In this document: one piece after another, positions 45,658-57,333 of the stretch
Layout: each line of letters begins with the position of its first letter
How positions within the stretch are numbered: position 1 is the first letter of the stretch
Assembly (NCBI GenBank): GCA_016647705.1
Contig: CM028328.1
Span: 7,822,114-7,886,113, forward strand
Source: Eucommia ulmoides
Taxonomy: Eukaryota > Streptophyta > Magnoliopsida > Garryales > Eucommiaceae
Length of the DNA: 64,000 nucleotides
Direction: 5' to 3'
Program-made: the position numbers and the translations under genes
The notes under the pieces: model-generated
Told to the model about the DNA's origin: nothing
Database searches by the model: none
Seen by the model: the letters and a program-made list of their open reading frames with translations, nothing else

Positions 45658-46682
45658 TTCTTTAACTTGTGTTAAATATAATGTACTAACAATACAAGGT
45701 GGAAAGATTCCGACCTTCCATTAGAACGGTTTAAGTTTAGAAGGGAATTACTCTCCTCGATGCGTGTGAGAGTGTGTGTGCATGGTTTTCTTTAATTTGT
45801 GTTAAATATAATATGCTAACAATGCGATGTGGAAAGCTTCCGACCTTCCATTGGAACGGTTTAAGTTTAGAAGAAAATTACTCCCCTCGAGGCGCGCGCG
45901 TGTGTGCGTGCGTGTGTTTCTTTAACTTGTATTAAATATAATGCACTAACAATACAAGGTGGAAAGCTTCCGACCTTCCATTGGATGGTTTAAGTTTAGA
46001 AAGAAATTACTCCTTTCGATGCGTATGAGTATATGTGTGCGTGCGTGTGTTTTCTTTAACTTGTATTAAATATAATATGCTAATAATACAAGGTGGAAAA
46101 CCTCTGATCTTCCATTAGAGCGATTTAAGTTTAGAAGGAAATTACTTCCCTCGATGCGTGTGAGTGTGTGTATGCGTGTGTTTCTTTAACTCGTGTTAAA
46201 TATAATGTGCTGTGAAAAATTTCCAACCTTCCATTGGAACGGTTTAGGTTTAGAAGGGAGATTACTTTCCTCGATGTGTGTGTATGTGTATGTATGTGTA
46301 TATGAGGAGGATTTCAAAATAAAATAAAAATATTCGGATTTAAATTTTAATTGGACAAGGTACCATCTTTGGACGGGCGTCTTGGGGTGCTTGACACCTT
46401 CCCCGAGCATAACTGACCCCCGAACTCTTTTGACGAATCTCTGGTCGGACCATATTATTTTTGGAGTCAAAATTTTACTTAAGCCGTTTTTTTAAATTTG
46501 TTTTCAAAAAGAAAAATTTGATGACCTAGCATATCATTTAAACTCAATGCTAGGTGACGACTCTTTTTTCTAAAACAGACTTAAGTATTGTAATGAGAAA
46601 ATCGACGTTTAAAAAACTCTTCTCATTTTACTAGCGAATATTATCTATTTTTGATTTTCTTTGAAAAATTGGGGCGCGTTCA
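44749..46682 (+). repeat. 5' LTR of the Tat-type Gypsy element
   Basis: The U3 part contains a cluster of hairpins (45055-45210), followed by TATAAATAG at 45259-45267. The R/U5 part holds six units of a roughly 130-base repeat (CTTCCATTGGAACGGTTTA near 45553, 45715, 45848, 45977, 46110 and 46228), with TG-rich linkers that vary in length. Confidence 0.87.
45055..45210. repeat. Hairpin cluster in the U3 of the Gypsy LTR
   Basis: Perfect or nearly perfect inverted repeats follow one another: GGCCGCATATGTGGCC (45106-45121), GGGCAGAGAGC-AAA-GCTCTCTGCCC (45126-45150), TGCACCGAACTCGGTGCA (45153-45170) and GGGTGCACCGAA-T-TTCGGTGCACCC (45183-45207). In the 3' LTR the 11-base stem is kept exactly while the loop differs (TT instead of AAA). 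The cluster lies 50-150 bases upstream of the TATA box. Confidence 0.85.
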
Positions 46683-47008
46683 GCTGGCGACTCCACTGGA
46701 GACTATTAGAAGGTCGAGCCCAATATGTCTGAATAAGTCCAACTAATCCAAAGTCCGAATGTTAAATTTTATTTTATTATCTTTTCCCTCAATTCAGTAA
46801 ATAAGTTGTGATTTTTTATTTTTTTTTATTTATTTTTTATTTTTTATATATATTTTCTTCTTATTTTCCTTCTTTCCTCTCAGACTCTTATATCGCTGTA
46901 AATCCTCTAACAAAAGCACAGTTGTCTTGTATCCATATTGTCCCCTCAGGATTCTATGATACGAGACGGGAAAGGGATTTTGGTACTTGATGGATTGATG
47001 ACGTCTTG

Positions 47009-47041
<33 letters not shown>

Positions 47042-47315
47042 CACCAAACAAGTTCAAAATTTTCAATATCTGTAGGAAACGACAAAAAAAAAGGAATTTT
47101 CATAAACTATCATTTGTTTTAATTGGTCGTTATCAAAATTAAAATCTTCGAACTAGAATGGGCTTTAAGACCACCTAAGACCCACGTGAACTAATAAAAA
47201 GATTTTTGTTGTAGAATAGGACGAGACAAAGAAAATTGGTCCCAGAAAAGCAAATCCAGTTCTCCCCATTCGAAGTTCGATCTTTACACGTAGTCGAGCA
47301 CAAACTCATTCTAGG

Positions 47316-49040
47316 ATGACATCAGAAAGCAATCCCGAATCTCCTCGAACGACCCAGATGGCTCAGATGCAGGAAACTATTGACAGGTTGATGGAAAGGA
47401 TCAATGAACTTAGCCGACCTCAGGAGGTGCCTATTCCTCCATCCAATGAGACTCATGTGACTGAATTCCCAAATGGAAACCCTGCAAGTATTGGGATGGA
47501 GAACTCAAGGCCGAATCTGAACCACGTCGGCCCGAACTTCACAGTACCGGTCTACTATGGATCTCAGATGGGCCCTCATCCTTTCACCTATGGAGCGTCG
47601 GCATATTCCATCCAGGGGCATGTCTATCAGGCCTCACCAGAGGGCTCGGCCCCCACCGTACCGCAGATCCTCATTCACTCGGAGAAGGTCGTTGCTCCAC
47701 CAAACAATTCAAATGATAGCCAACCAGCCCCGACCATTGAAACTAAAAACAAAGAAGAGAATGAACCTCTACCGGCTTGGTTTCTGAAAATAGAGAAATT
47801 GGAGAAAACTATGGAAGAATGGCAAAAGGAGAAGCCATCCAGGAAAGCGACGTACAAGGAGTTATCAGCACCACCCGGGGTTGTGTACCCGAAAAATTTT
47901 GTAGTTTCGGAGTTCACAAAATATGATGGCACTGGCCCTCCATAATGTCATGTCAGCGTTTACAAAGAGGAGTTAGGAATTCATGCTCGGAACGAAGACC
48001 TTTGCCTAAAGATGTTTCGGAGATCGTTGAAAGGATCGGCTCTTAACTGGTACATGACCCTGGAGCTATCACAGATTAAAACATTTGAAGATCTAGTAGA
48101 GGCCTTCTATGAGCAATATGTGTACAATAGGGATGCTGCGCCGAACCGCAATACTCTCTACCAGATACTGAAAAATAAAGATGAAAGCTTCCGGAGGTAT
48201 ACTGCCCATTGGAGGGAGGAGGCTACCAAAATTGTCCCTAGGCTGAGCGAGGAGGCTCAGTTAGAGATATTCAAGTCAATTCAGTCACCGCCATTCTATC
48301 GAGATCTCTCGAGCATAGCAGTGGTTTCTTTCGGCGATGCGATCAAACAGGCCGAGGTGACGGAAGAAGGAATAAGGAGCGAAAAAATTGAAGGGGCCCA
48401 ATCCAATCTGACAAAAAGGTCAACCCCGCCAAAGATGAAAGAAAATGAAGTAGCTGTCTTCGTTTCTCCTCGGCAAACCCATTACCAGAACTACCTCCAA
48501 GCTTCTTATCCCCAAAACTACCCGAACCAAAACGACCAATATCGCAACTACCCCCCTCAAAATTTCCAAAACCAACATTACCCTCGAAACCAATCCTATT
48601 CCCAAATCCATCCCCGCTATTACCAAAATGTACCTCCTCCTTACCAAAATCACACTCCCCAATATTATCCCCAAGCCTACCAAATACCTCTTACCATACA
48701 TATTAACCAAACCCGAGCACCCTACCTCAAATTCCTAACCACACCTTAAGGCCAGGAACCCAATACCACCGAGGCTCTCTACCTCGTGCTACTGGAGAAA
48801 ACTTTCGAAACGATGACAAAGAACTTCTAGACCTTCCGGTCTTAATCACCGAGTTGTACCGAAGTTGTTTGAAGTAGGAGATGTTGACACCCCTTCCATC
48901 CTACGAACCTAAGCCTGGCAGTAAAGCCGCTTCTTCGAATGCTTTCTGTGAGTACCACTCGGGAACTAGAGGACATACGACTGAGCAGTGCTTTCAACTA
49001 AAGGACAAGATCCGGGAGTTCATACGGACATGAGCCATCA
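47316..49040 (+). pseudogene. gag-like region of the Tat-type Gypsy element
   Basis: An N-terminal coiled-coil-like stretch (ETIDRLMERINELSR), a Pro-rich linker, and a segment PGVVYPKNFVVSEFTKYDGT typical of Tat-lineage gag. The capsid-like core follows (FRRSLKGSALNWYMTLE, then FYEQYVYNRDAAPNR and SFRRYTAHWREEA). A Tyr/Gln/Pro/Asn-rich tail (about 48470-48680) and a CCHC-like FCEYHSGTRGHTTEQC (about 48943) come last. Most of the length stays open, with only a few breaks. The Tyr-rich tail is unusual in composition. Gag forms the particle in which reverse transcription occurs. Confidence 0.8.
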
Positions 49041-49049
49041 TGTTTCCTA

Positions 49050-50890
49050 AAAAACCTGAGACTAGTGCGCCAGACTGTCAGCAGAATCTGTTGCCTGAGC
49101 ATGCACCTTCAAGAAGTGGTGAAGTCAATCTTTACCAAAATGTTGGTGGAGATGGGAGCGAGTCATGTGCCTAAGGCTCGATTTGAAAAATCTAAAGATT
49201 GCAAAACTTTTTTTGTTTGATTTAAATTTGCTAGGTGTTTTGATAAAATTGGAAAATCTTTGCGTACTCACCTTTCCATCCCGTTAGTCATTTGGATGGA
49301 AAAGGATTTTCTCTGTAATGACTTTTAAAATTTCAATAATGCAATACTGTTTATTCAAAACTATGGTCTAATGTTTGAATCTTACTATTTCAGGTGCCCA
49401 AAATTGCCTGCATATGTTGTATGTGATGTGACTGAGCGAGGATGTGAATATGTGATTTCAATACAAAATTAGACCACGATTCAATGGGACTATAAACAAA
49501 GGAAGATTATGTTTATCCAAACGATGGTGAGATCTGAAAAGGCCCGTAACCAAATTCGTCAACAATTCCAGAAGTACCGGGGGATTCGAAAGTCAAGATT
49601 GGTATCCATTGTCCTTACGATGCTTTGATATATTGTTGCAAGCTAATCAAGCTATCTTTGGTGGTACTTTAGTGACTGATGAAATTGGGTGTAAATATCC
49701 CGGTTTGCTTGTTGTCTGAGCTACTTAATGGCTAAAAGGGAATACAATCATCTCAGGCCAATGATCCCAATGAAGAAACTTTCAAATGTTGCAAGAAGGT
49801 CTCAATTCTCAAAGAAGATCAAGTTCATTGATAAGCTCGGCTGCCCCTAAATCATTGTAAGTTCGATGAAAAAAAAAAGGGAAAAACAAAAAGTGGGGTA
49901 ACCGAACAAGAAGTATTGGTATAAATGTGGAAGAGATTTGAAGAGGAAAGAAAGATGATAGATTGATTTGTTCATGTTTTTCGCCTTAGTCCAAATTAGC
50001 GGCAAACGATATTTTATTTTATTTTGGAATCAAAACTTGATGGATTTGAATGGAATTAGAATTTGAGAAAAGAAACATTGGTCGTGGTCTGACAGAAAAT
50101 CATATTGGGTATTAAAGGTACTCCTTTTAGTAATTTTTAACATTTATCCATTTTTGGACTAAATCAGTTTTGCAGGACTTAAGAAAATACAGAGCATGCA
50201 GGAGTATTAGAACCCCAAGCATCGAAGCACCTACTAATTTAAAAAGATAAGAATCCAGTCGAGCAAGCCAAGGAGACCTCGATGAGGTATGTTGGGCCTT
50301 CCCCTGAGTCGAAGAGAACTAAAATAATAAATAAATAAATTGTTGAATCACCCCAAAGCATGTCGAACTCTCAGTTGAAAAGCGAGACTTCTAAATTCAA
50401 ATAGAAAAATCTCCCAATACTGTCCCGTGAAAGTCAAGCGCCGTTAGTCAAATGACCACGACGAAAAATGAGGGAATGGAATTGTGAGTCATCAAAGGTA
50501 ACAATTTTTAGACTAAGATTTTGTTTTATAAATGTTTTCATGTGCATTACAGGGATTTCAAGGGGCCTGGAAGCATGGATTTTCCTATCACTAAGACTTC
50601 TTACCTTCCGGCTCAAATTGGAAACTCTTATTGCTGAAACTTCAGAAGCTCCAAATGAGCGTCTAGGTATGCGTTTTTGCCCTGAAAGGGGCGGAAAGTG
50701 AACTACGCTAAACTTGATCCTCAGCGTAATGCTAAGGTACGTAGACAATCTGTAAAGGTTCGATCATCTGAGAGTTCGGTTGGGGCACATTTTATATATT
50801 TGCTCTCTCATTCTTACCCAGTTACAAGTTGGGGCATGTTTTATACTCTTGAACTTTCTTTAGGTCCCTGGCCAAGAGGGCTGGGGCATG
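49050..50890. other. Gypsy internal sequence with no recognised domain
   Basis: It lies between gag and the tandem array of the Gypsy element. No RT, integrase or protease motif is recognised on either strand. GGTACGTAGACAATCTG near 50735 is a motif often seen in the 3' untranslated part of Tat elements. Frames here are short and look accidental. Confidence 0.5.
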
Positions 50891-50904
50891 AATAATTTTT
50901 CATT

Positions 50905-51380
50905 ACTCTAAACAATCCTCTAAACGGACACGTGTTCATCATGAGTATCGTCATGAGTCATTTTTTTATTACTCTAAACGATCCTCTAAACAGACACGCG
51001 TTTGTCATGAGTATCATCATGAGTCATTTTTTATTACTCTAAACGATCCTCTAAACAAACACGCGTTTGTCATGAGTATCGCTATGAGTCATTTTTTTAT
51101 TGCTCTAAACGATCCTCTAAATGGACACATGTTCGTCATGAGTCATTTTATTACTCTAAACGATCATCTTAACAGACACTTGTTCGTCATGAGTATTATC
51201 ACGAGTTAAATATTTTTGTCACTCTAAACGGTCCTCTAAACGGACATTTATTTGTCATGAACATCGTCATGAGTCATTCTTTTATTTCTCTAAACGGACA
51301 CTTGTTTGTCATGAGTCTTCTTTTATTACTCTAAACGTACACTTGTTCGTTATGAGTATTGTCATGAGTCATTTTACTTT
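50905..51380. repeat. About eight tandem units upstream of the 3' LTR
   Basis: Units of roughly 60-65 bases share ATTACTCTAAACGATCCTCT, AAACGGACAC and TTGTCATGAGTATCGTCATG. The later ones are truncated. The array lies in the untranslated 3' part of the Gypsy element. Not a CRISPR: the units abut without unique spacers. Confidence 0.85.
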
Positions 51381-51501
51381 ATTTATTCTATTATTGAAAA
51401 ATGCACTAAAAAAATAAAAAAATAAAAAAATGGGCTATCAAAATAACGTGGTCTTTTATCTTTGTTAAGTAAGTGGAACTTGCATGACAAAGAGGGGCAG
51501 C

Positions 51502-53513
51502 TGTAGACACGGCATTTTGACCACCTCGCAAAAATATTATACTTTATTTTATAGTTACCTTTATTTTATTTCCCTATTTATTTTATTTTTGATTGTACCG
51601 CATTTGTGCGGTTTAATACCCCTAAATTAAGTTTTGTTAATCTCTTAAGTAAATTAAATATTAGTAATTGATTTATTTTTCTTTGTTTTTGTAGATTTTT
51701 CGAAGTGGAATAAAAATACGTTAATTCGAAACAAAATGGACAAGAAACAGACGAGAACGAGAGAAGTCTGGATAGATCACGTTCAAAAGGGGGTGGGGGG
51801 TTGTATAGAGGTCGCACGTCCGACCAAAAAACTGGTCACACGTGCGACCAGTGCTACTGACCGCTTATGCGGCCAGCTGGGCAGAGAGCTTGCTCTCTGC
51901 CCAGTACAACCAAAGGGGTTGTATTCGATGAGCTCTCTGCCCAGTACACCCAAAGGGGTTGTGTGCATCGAATTTCGGTGCACCCATCCCCTTTTTGCTT
52001 ACCTTTTCTCCGGACGAGTTTTCACATTGAAATTCCTATAAATAGATGAAGGCTCAGACAAGGAAGGAGAGAATTTTTGGAAGGGAAGAGGAGAAACTTG
52101 GAGAGAAATTTTGAAGAAAATAATATTATTTTTATTTTATTATAATTTTGAAGAAGAATAAGAAAAAGAAAAAAAAATCTCCAAGAAGGTTGTAAATTTT
52201 CATCTGTTATAAATCTTACTCTTATTTTTTAAAATAAGTTGTTATTATACTAAATTTTGATTTTTTTTTTGTAAATTAGATTTTATTTATTTATTTATTT
52301 TTATTTTTTTGAGTAAATAAAACGAGGTGGAAATATCTCTACCTTTCATTGGAACGGTTTAGGTTTAGAAAGGAGATCACTCCCCTCAATATATAAATTG
52401 ATCTAATTTAAGTGCGTATATATATATATATGTGTGCATGTGCGTGTGTGCGTGTGTGTGTGTTTCTTTAACTTGTGTTAAATATAATGTATTAACAATA
52501 CGAGGTGGAAAGATTCCAACCTTCCATTGGAACGGTTTAAGTTTAGAAGGGAATTACTCTCCTCGATGCGTATGAGTGTGTGTGTGCGTGGTTTTCTTTA
52601 ACTTGTGTTAAATATAATGTGCTAACAATGCGAGGTGGAAAGCTTTCGACCTTCCATTGGAACGGTTTAAATTTAGAAGGAAATTACTCCCCTCAAGACG
52701 CGCATGTGTGTGTGTGTGCGTGTGTTTCTTTAACTTGTATTAAATATAATGCACTAACAATACAAGGTGGAAAGCTTCCGACCTTCCATTGGAACGGTTT
52801 AAGTTTAGAAGAAAATTACTCCATTCGATGCGTATGAGTGTATGTGTGCGTGCGTGTGTTTTCTTTAACTTGTGTTAAATATAATATGCTAACAATACGA
52901 GGTGGAAAGCCTCTGACCTTCCATTGGAGCGGTTTAATTTTAGAAGAAAATTACTCCCCTCGATGCGTGTGAGTGTGTGTATGCGTGTGTTTCTTTAACT
53001 CATGTTAAATATAATGTGCTGACAAGATGAGGTGAAAAAATTTTCAACCTTCCATTGAAACAGTTTAGGTTTAGAAGGGAGATTATTTCCCTCGATATGT
53101 GTGTATGTGTATGTATGTGTACATGAGGAGGATTTCAAAATAAAATAAAAACATTCGGATTTAAATTTTAATTGGACTTAATTGGACAAGGTACTGTCTT
53201 TGGACGGGCGTCTTGGAGTGCTTGACACCTTCACCGACCGTAACTGACCCCCGAACTCTTTAGACGAATCTATGGTCAGACCATGTTATTTTTGGAGTCA
53301 AAATTTTACTTAAGCCATTTTTTTAAATTTGTTTTCAAAAAGAAAATTTTGATGACCTAGCACATCATTTAAACTCAATGTTAGGTGGCGACTCCTTTTT
53401 CTAAAACAGGCTTAAGTATTGTAATGAGAAAATCGTCGTTTAAAAAACCCTTATCATTTTACTAGCGAATATTATCTATTTTTTATTTTCTTTGGAAAAT
53501 TGGGGTGTGTTCA
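51502..53513 (+). repeat. 3' LTR of the Tat-type Gypsy element
   Basis: It aligns with the 5' LTR over its whole length, including the U3 hairpins, TATA box and six units of the roughly 130-base repeat. It has one extra repetition of CTCTCTGCCCAGTAC and AAAGGGGTTGT in U3 and differs in the lengths of the TG runs. Confidence 0.87.
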
Positions 53514-54266
53514 CGAATGATATAGAGGAACCTAACGAAAATGCAAATATATTTTACAAGTTGCTAAAGGATGTGGAGCGAGTGTTATATCCTGGTTATA
53601 AAAAGTTTTCTATGATTTCTTTCATTATTCGACTGTTCCATTTGAAGTGCCTTGGTAAATGGACCAATAAGTCAATTACAATGTTACTTGAATTGTTCAA
53701 GGAGGCACTTCTGGAAGGAGAAACATTACCGAAATCATACTATGAGACAAAAAAAAATTATGCGGAATTAGGCCTTAGTTGTACAAAGATTCATGCATGT
53801 CCAAATGCTTGCATGTTGTACTGGAAGGATCATGAAAATGATTTGCATTGCAATGTTTGTAACACATCTAGATACGTCAATGTGGAAAACCAATAGGGGG
53901 CAACATCATCTAAAGAGAGAACTAAGCCAATTCTTGCAAAAGTATTATGCCCTTTCCCTTTGAAACCATGGTTACGACTCTTCATGTCATCAAAGACGAC
54001 TTCCTTTATGAGGTGGTACATGGAGGGTCACACAAATTCTGTTGAATAAAACATATTATATTTTGTAAAAATTGAAGAAAATAATATTTTTCCACTTAGG
54101 ATAAGGCTTGGGCATCAAACAAAAATGGCTCCAATGATGCAAGAAAATGCGTCAAATGTAACTTCGCTTAATGCTAACTCAGGCATCTAACAATGAAATT
54201 ACTTAAATGGTTGTTTTTATTTGCTCACCTATATCTTTCATTTATATCTTTAAATTATTTTTTAGA

Positions 54267-56000
54267 AAGCACAATGATGAGAAAAGGGGTACGAGGACTA
54301 ACATTTATGTGCAATATTGGGGGTCAAAGTGAGGACGAAAGCATACATGTTGAGTTCAATAAATATGGACAACCTATTAGTAAAGGTTGTAGCACGTTTT
54401 CTCATTTCCTTGGGATGGTAGCACGTAACGGGAAGTATGCTCCACTACACCACAAGAGTTGGATAAAGGTTCCTTAAGTTAACAAGTCCGACATGATAGA
54501 CTTGGTAAAGGTACAATGATATTTTAATAGTATAAAAAATATCCGTTTTTAATATTGTTTAAAATTTTATCTGAGTCTTTTGCTTCATTGTTGTATATTG
54601 TTTAAAGTTGAAGTTTGATATTCCTCCTGGCCATGAGAGCTATATATTGAAGTTAATTGCAAAAAAAAAAAAAAAATAGAGAACTGGGAAATCTATTGTG
54701 AAGTCGAAGAATTACGATCCAACCTTGTCTGTGGATAAGCAATTGAATAATGTACCCAATAGAGTGCAAGAAGATCAATGGAGAACATTATTAAAGTATT
54801 GGGACTCTCTTGAAGGGAAGGTTACTATGCATGGTAAAAACGATTTATTTTCTTGAATTTTAAATGGATAGTTACTCACCATTTTTTCAGAAAATTAGTG
54901 CAAATAACAAAGTCAATAGGAACGAGTTAAATATGATTCATTGTGTAGGAAAAACAAGTTTTGCAAAGGTTGAAAAGATGATGGTAAGTTCTTGGCACAT
55001 TTTTTAGAATTAACAGAATAACATTGTTCTTGGAAAATTTCTAGAAATTTATTCTAAAAAATATTTTTGTAGGAAGAATCCTCTGGTCACTGTCCGTCTC
55101 ATGCAGAAAAATTTATGTTTTGCTACACGGGAAAGGATAAAAGGCCGATAAATGAAGTAGCAAGTCTTGTAATGATAATCCTATATATTTTTATTTTTAG
55201 TTTCATTTTCGTTTGATTCTTTCAATATTTGGTCATGCATGTAGGTACAAATGAATGAGCTATTTGACTAAGTCTCAGAAGGTTATGAAGATAATTATGG
55301 TCCAAATGATATTTATTCTCAAGTTATGGGAAATGAAAAGCCAGGACGTGTTCACATGTATGGATTGGGTATTTCTGCTTCTGATATTTGGGGAACAATA
55401 CCTAGTCGTGAAACAAGTTATAGATTGGCCGTGGACTATAAGGAAAAATTGAGTCGAATGGAAGAAAAATGTGAAAAATTAAGCAGCCAATATTAAGAAT
55501 TGAAAGCTTTGATTGTAAAAAATGGAAGACAAGCAAACAATTCATCAGAGGCTTTAAGTTATCACTATTCCTCTCATCAAAGAGTTAGTCAGGTAAAATA
55601 AATTCTCTCAACCTCTTATCAAATAAAAATCAGTTTATGTTTTTAAGTTTTTTAAAAATCTTGGAAAGAAAATAAAAATTTGGGAATTTATAAACAAAAA
55701 ATAATAATTTATTCTCATAAATTACATAAAAATTAAGTATTAGGCTGATGATTATGTATTACTCAAAAGTATAGCAAACCTATCCCAATGCGTGGCGAAA
55801 GGAATAATCTATAGTATGGATCCATCTATACAAGTAGGAGGAGAAGAATTAGGGCCAAATTGGTGTGAAGTTCAAGTCCAAGTTCCAGTTAAGTGGGATG
55901 AAAATTTAATTAGACCTTATGGATTTTTTAAGACCATTGGTGATGCGATTGGAGCACCTATTACTTGGCCTTTATCTTTAGTGAGTCATTTTTCATTTTT
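54267..56000 (+). pseudogene. Second CACTA gene (Transposase_24 type), multi-exon
   Basis: Coding pieces separated by AT-rich introns with GT/AG-like borders. The first is 54267-54476 (RKGVRGLTFMCN, HVEFNKYGQPISKGCSTFSHF). Next come about 54605-54830 (LKFDIPPGHESYIL, then WRTLLKYWDSLEG), 54895-54985 (NKVNRNELNMIHCVGKTSF) and 55075-55160 (EESSGHCPSHAEKFMF). Then 55245-55590 (YGPNDIYSQVMGNEKPGR, then VHMYGLGISASDIWG and a coiled coil) and 55780-55980 (AKGIIYSMDPSIQVGGEELG, then FFKTIGDAIGAPITWP). The middle part matches the plant Ptta/En/Spm transposase family (Transposase_24), the last a domain often found at the C-terminus of such proteins. Several stops are present. Its exact role in CACTA mobility is unknown to me. 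Confidence 0.72.
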
Positions 56001-56009
56001 AGTTATTGC

Positions 56010-56985
56010 ATTGATCTAATATTGAATAAGAGTTATTTAGTTACACTCCTATTATTTGTGCGTTTCCTTTTTGTACAGGTTGTCTTGGTTGAAGATTGAA
56101 ATAAGTCGTATTTTTTAGCAATCAATAAAGGACAAGGTATGAATTTCATGTTTAATGAGGTAAATGTATTTTTTTTAGTTTATTGTTTTCGTGTTTGATG
56201 AAAATTTTGGTAATCACAGAGTAGTAAAAAGAGCAATCGCAGAAAATAAATAAATTATATTTCAGTTTTTCAATATGCATGGGTTCTGTTATCAATTTTT
56301 TTTACCTACATTCAAGGTATGGTTTCATTTTTTTCCTTCTATAAAAATAAAATAAAAAATCATTATTTATGGCAATATTTTTAAGGCGCATGATCTGTTT
56401 GGAAGTGCAAACGCTATATTTACTAAAGGTATATGATGTAATTTATCATTGTTTCTTGCACAGTGACTAAGTGGGTGACTACTAAGTTGGATGTGCAAGC
56501 TCTCATGCTTTTACTTTTGGGTTTAAGCTAAAGGAATCAGCTACTTGTGATAAGGGGCTGGATGATTCAATCGCAAGGGGCTATTTGGATGATTATCAAT
56601 CAAGGGACTGGTGACAGATCACTAAATCAATGTGTGGAAGTGAATCAGCTAAGTGATACTAGTTGTTAAAAACTGATTTACTTAATAAGCTGGTTGTTGC
56701 TCTCAAAGGTTTCCATATTTTCTGCTTCCAGATTTTGTTTCTGTTATCAGAAAACAGAAATATGGGAACCTAAAAAATTTTGTTTGAAAAAAGATTTAGT
56801 TTATGTTTCTATTTTCAAACAAAAATGTGGACTACATAGTAAGCATTTCTGTTATAAGTATTTTGGTTGAAAATTAATGTAGAATTTTCGGTTCTGTTAT
56901 GATTATATTCCTAGATTTTGTTTCACAATTTTTAGTAATATTTGTTTTTCAATTGGATAAATTTGGATAATTGGTTTTAACCAAA
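56010..56985. other. CACTA 3' noncoding region
   Basis: AT-rich tail of the second CACTA gene. A 150-base stretch (56705-56865) with CCAGATTTTGTTTCTG and CAGAAATATGGGAAC resembles short foldback pieces in RPL13 intron 2 (34310-34400). No gene. Confidence 0.4.
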
Positions 56986-56989
56986 TTAT

Positions 56990-57333
56990 ATATATATATA
57001 TTAAATTTTACTTTTTGGGACACATAAAATTGTTGTATAAATCATTTATTAATACTTTAAGGGACACATTGTTTTGTCCTATTAAAGATTTATTGGGACA
57101 CTTATTTAGATCTCGAAAACCTTTCTAATACAAATGCTCAAAAGATTTATTAGGACACATAATAGTGTCCTAGTAAATATAAACTAATGCAACAAAAAAT
57201 AAGTGTGTTTATAAGTTATTGAGACAATCTTTTATAGGACACATTTTTTAATTGTATCAATACATAATGTGTCCCAAAAGAATATATATTAGGACACATT
57301 TAGGTGTACTTAAAAGCAATTTTTGTTGTAGTA
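56990..57333. repeat. Right subterminal motif array of the CACTA element
   Basis: GGACACAT, GTGTCCTA and related motifs occur about nine times in both orientations in 340 bases, ending in the terminal CAATTTTTGTTGTAGTA. The left subterminal region (42341-42700) carries the same motifs. In the En/Spm family such repeats are transposase binding sites. Confidence 0.75.

Larger units (their letters stand above)
44749..53513 (+). mobile_element. Tat-type Gypsy LTR retrotransposon with gag but no recognised pol
   Basis: The LTRs at 44749-46682 and 51502-53513 begin TGTAGACA and end GTTCA. CGAAT flanks both sides (44744-44748 and 53514-53518), a perfect target duplication. The primer site (TGGCGACTCCACTGGAG at 46685) and purine tract (AAAGAGGGGCAGC before 51502) are in place. 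The 4.8-kb interior has a gag-like region (47316 to about 49040) and then no protease, RT, RNase H or integrase that I can recognise. It would therefore depend on proteins from a relative. Few breaks in gag. By eye the first 310 bases of the LTRs differ at about 15 positions, mostly transitions, so the insertion is probably millions of years old but younger than its CACTA host. Confidence 0.87.
44394..54048 (+). pseudogene. CACTA TNP2-like transposase, interrupted and partial
   Basis: The coding parts are 44394-44748 and 53514 to about 54048. The N-terminal part is the transposase-associated domain (MDKSWMYKSRVSHTYMEGVQ, then CLCVRCGNG). After the Gypsy insertion the frame resumes at the duplicated CGAAT to give EDNANDIEEPNENA, then FYKLLKDVERVLYPG, CLGKWTNKSITMLLELFKEA, KIHACPNACMLYW and, in a shifted frame, PFPLKPWLRLFMSSK and MRWYMEGH. 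This is the start of the TNP2 transposase family. The remainder of the catalytic domain, normally several hundred residues more, is missing, so an internal deletion removed it and the protein is dead. TNP2-type proteins cut at CACTA ends. Confidence 0.83.
42341..57333 (+). mobile_element. CACTA (En/Spm) DNA transposon, split by a Gypsy element
   Basis: The left terminus CACTTTACAACAAAAATGAC matches the inverse of the right terminus (TACTACAACAAAAATTGC); both are one or two bases off the canonical CACTACAACAAAA. CAT flanks both sides, the 3-base duplication of this superfamily. Subterminal regions (42.34-42.70 and 56.99-57.33 kb) are packed with AGGACACATTT and GTGTCCTA motifs in both orientations, the kind of array bound by En/Spm-type transposases. 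It carries two genes: a TNP2-like transposase and a second gene with Transposase_24 features. Without the Gypsy insertion it is about 6.2 kb. A noncoding leader with introns (about 42.7-44.39 kb) precedes the first gene. Confidence 0.87.

Noticed and set aside
48420-48710. 96-codon minus-strand frame opposite gag
   Set aside because: A shadow of the Tyr/Gln/Pro-rich gag tail.
50905-51380. CRISPR-like array in the Gypsy element
   Set aside because: Units abut with no unique spacers and lie in an LTR element.
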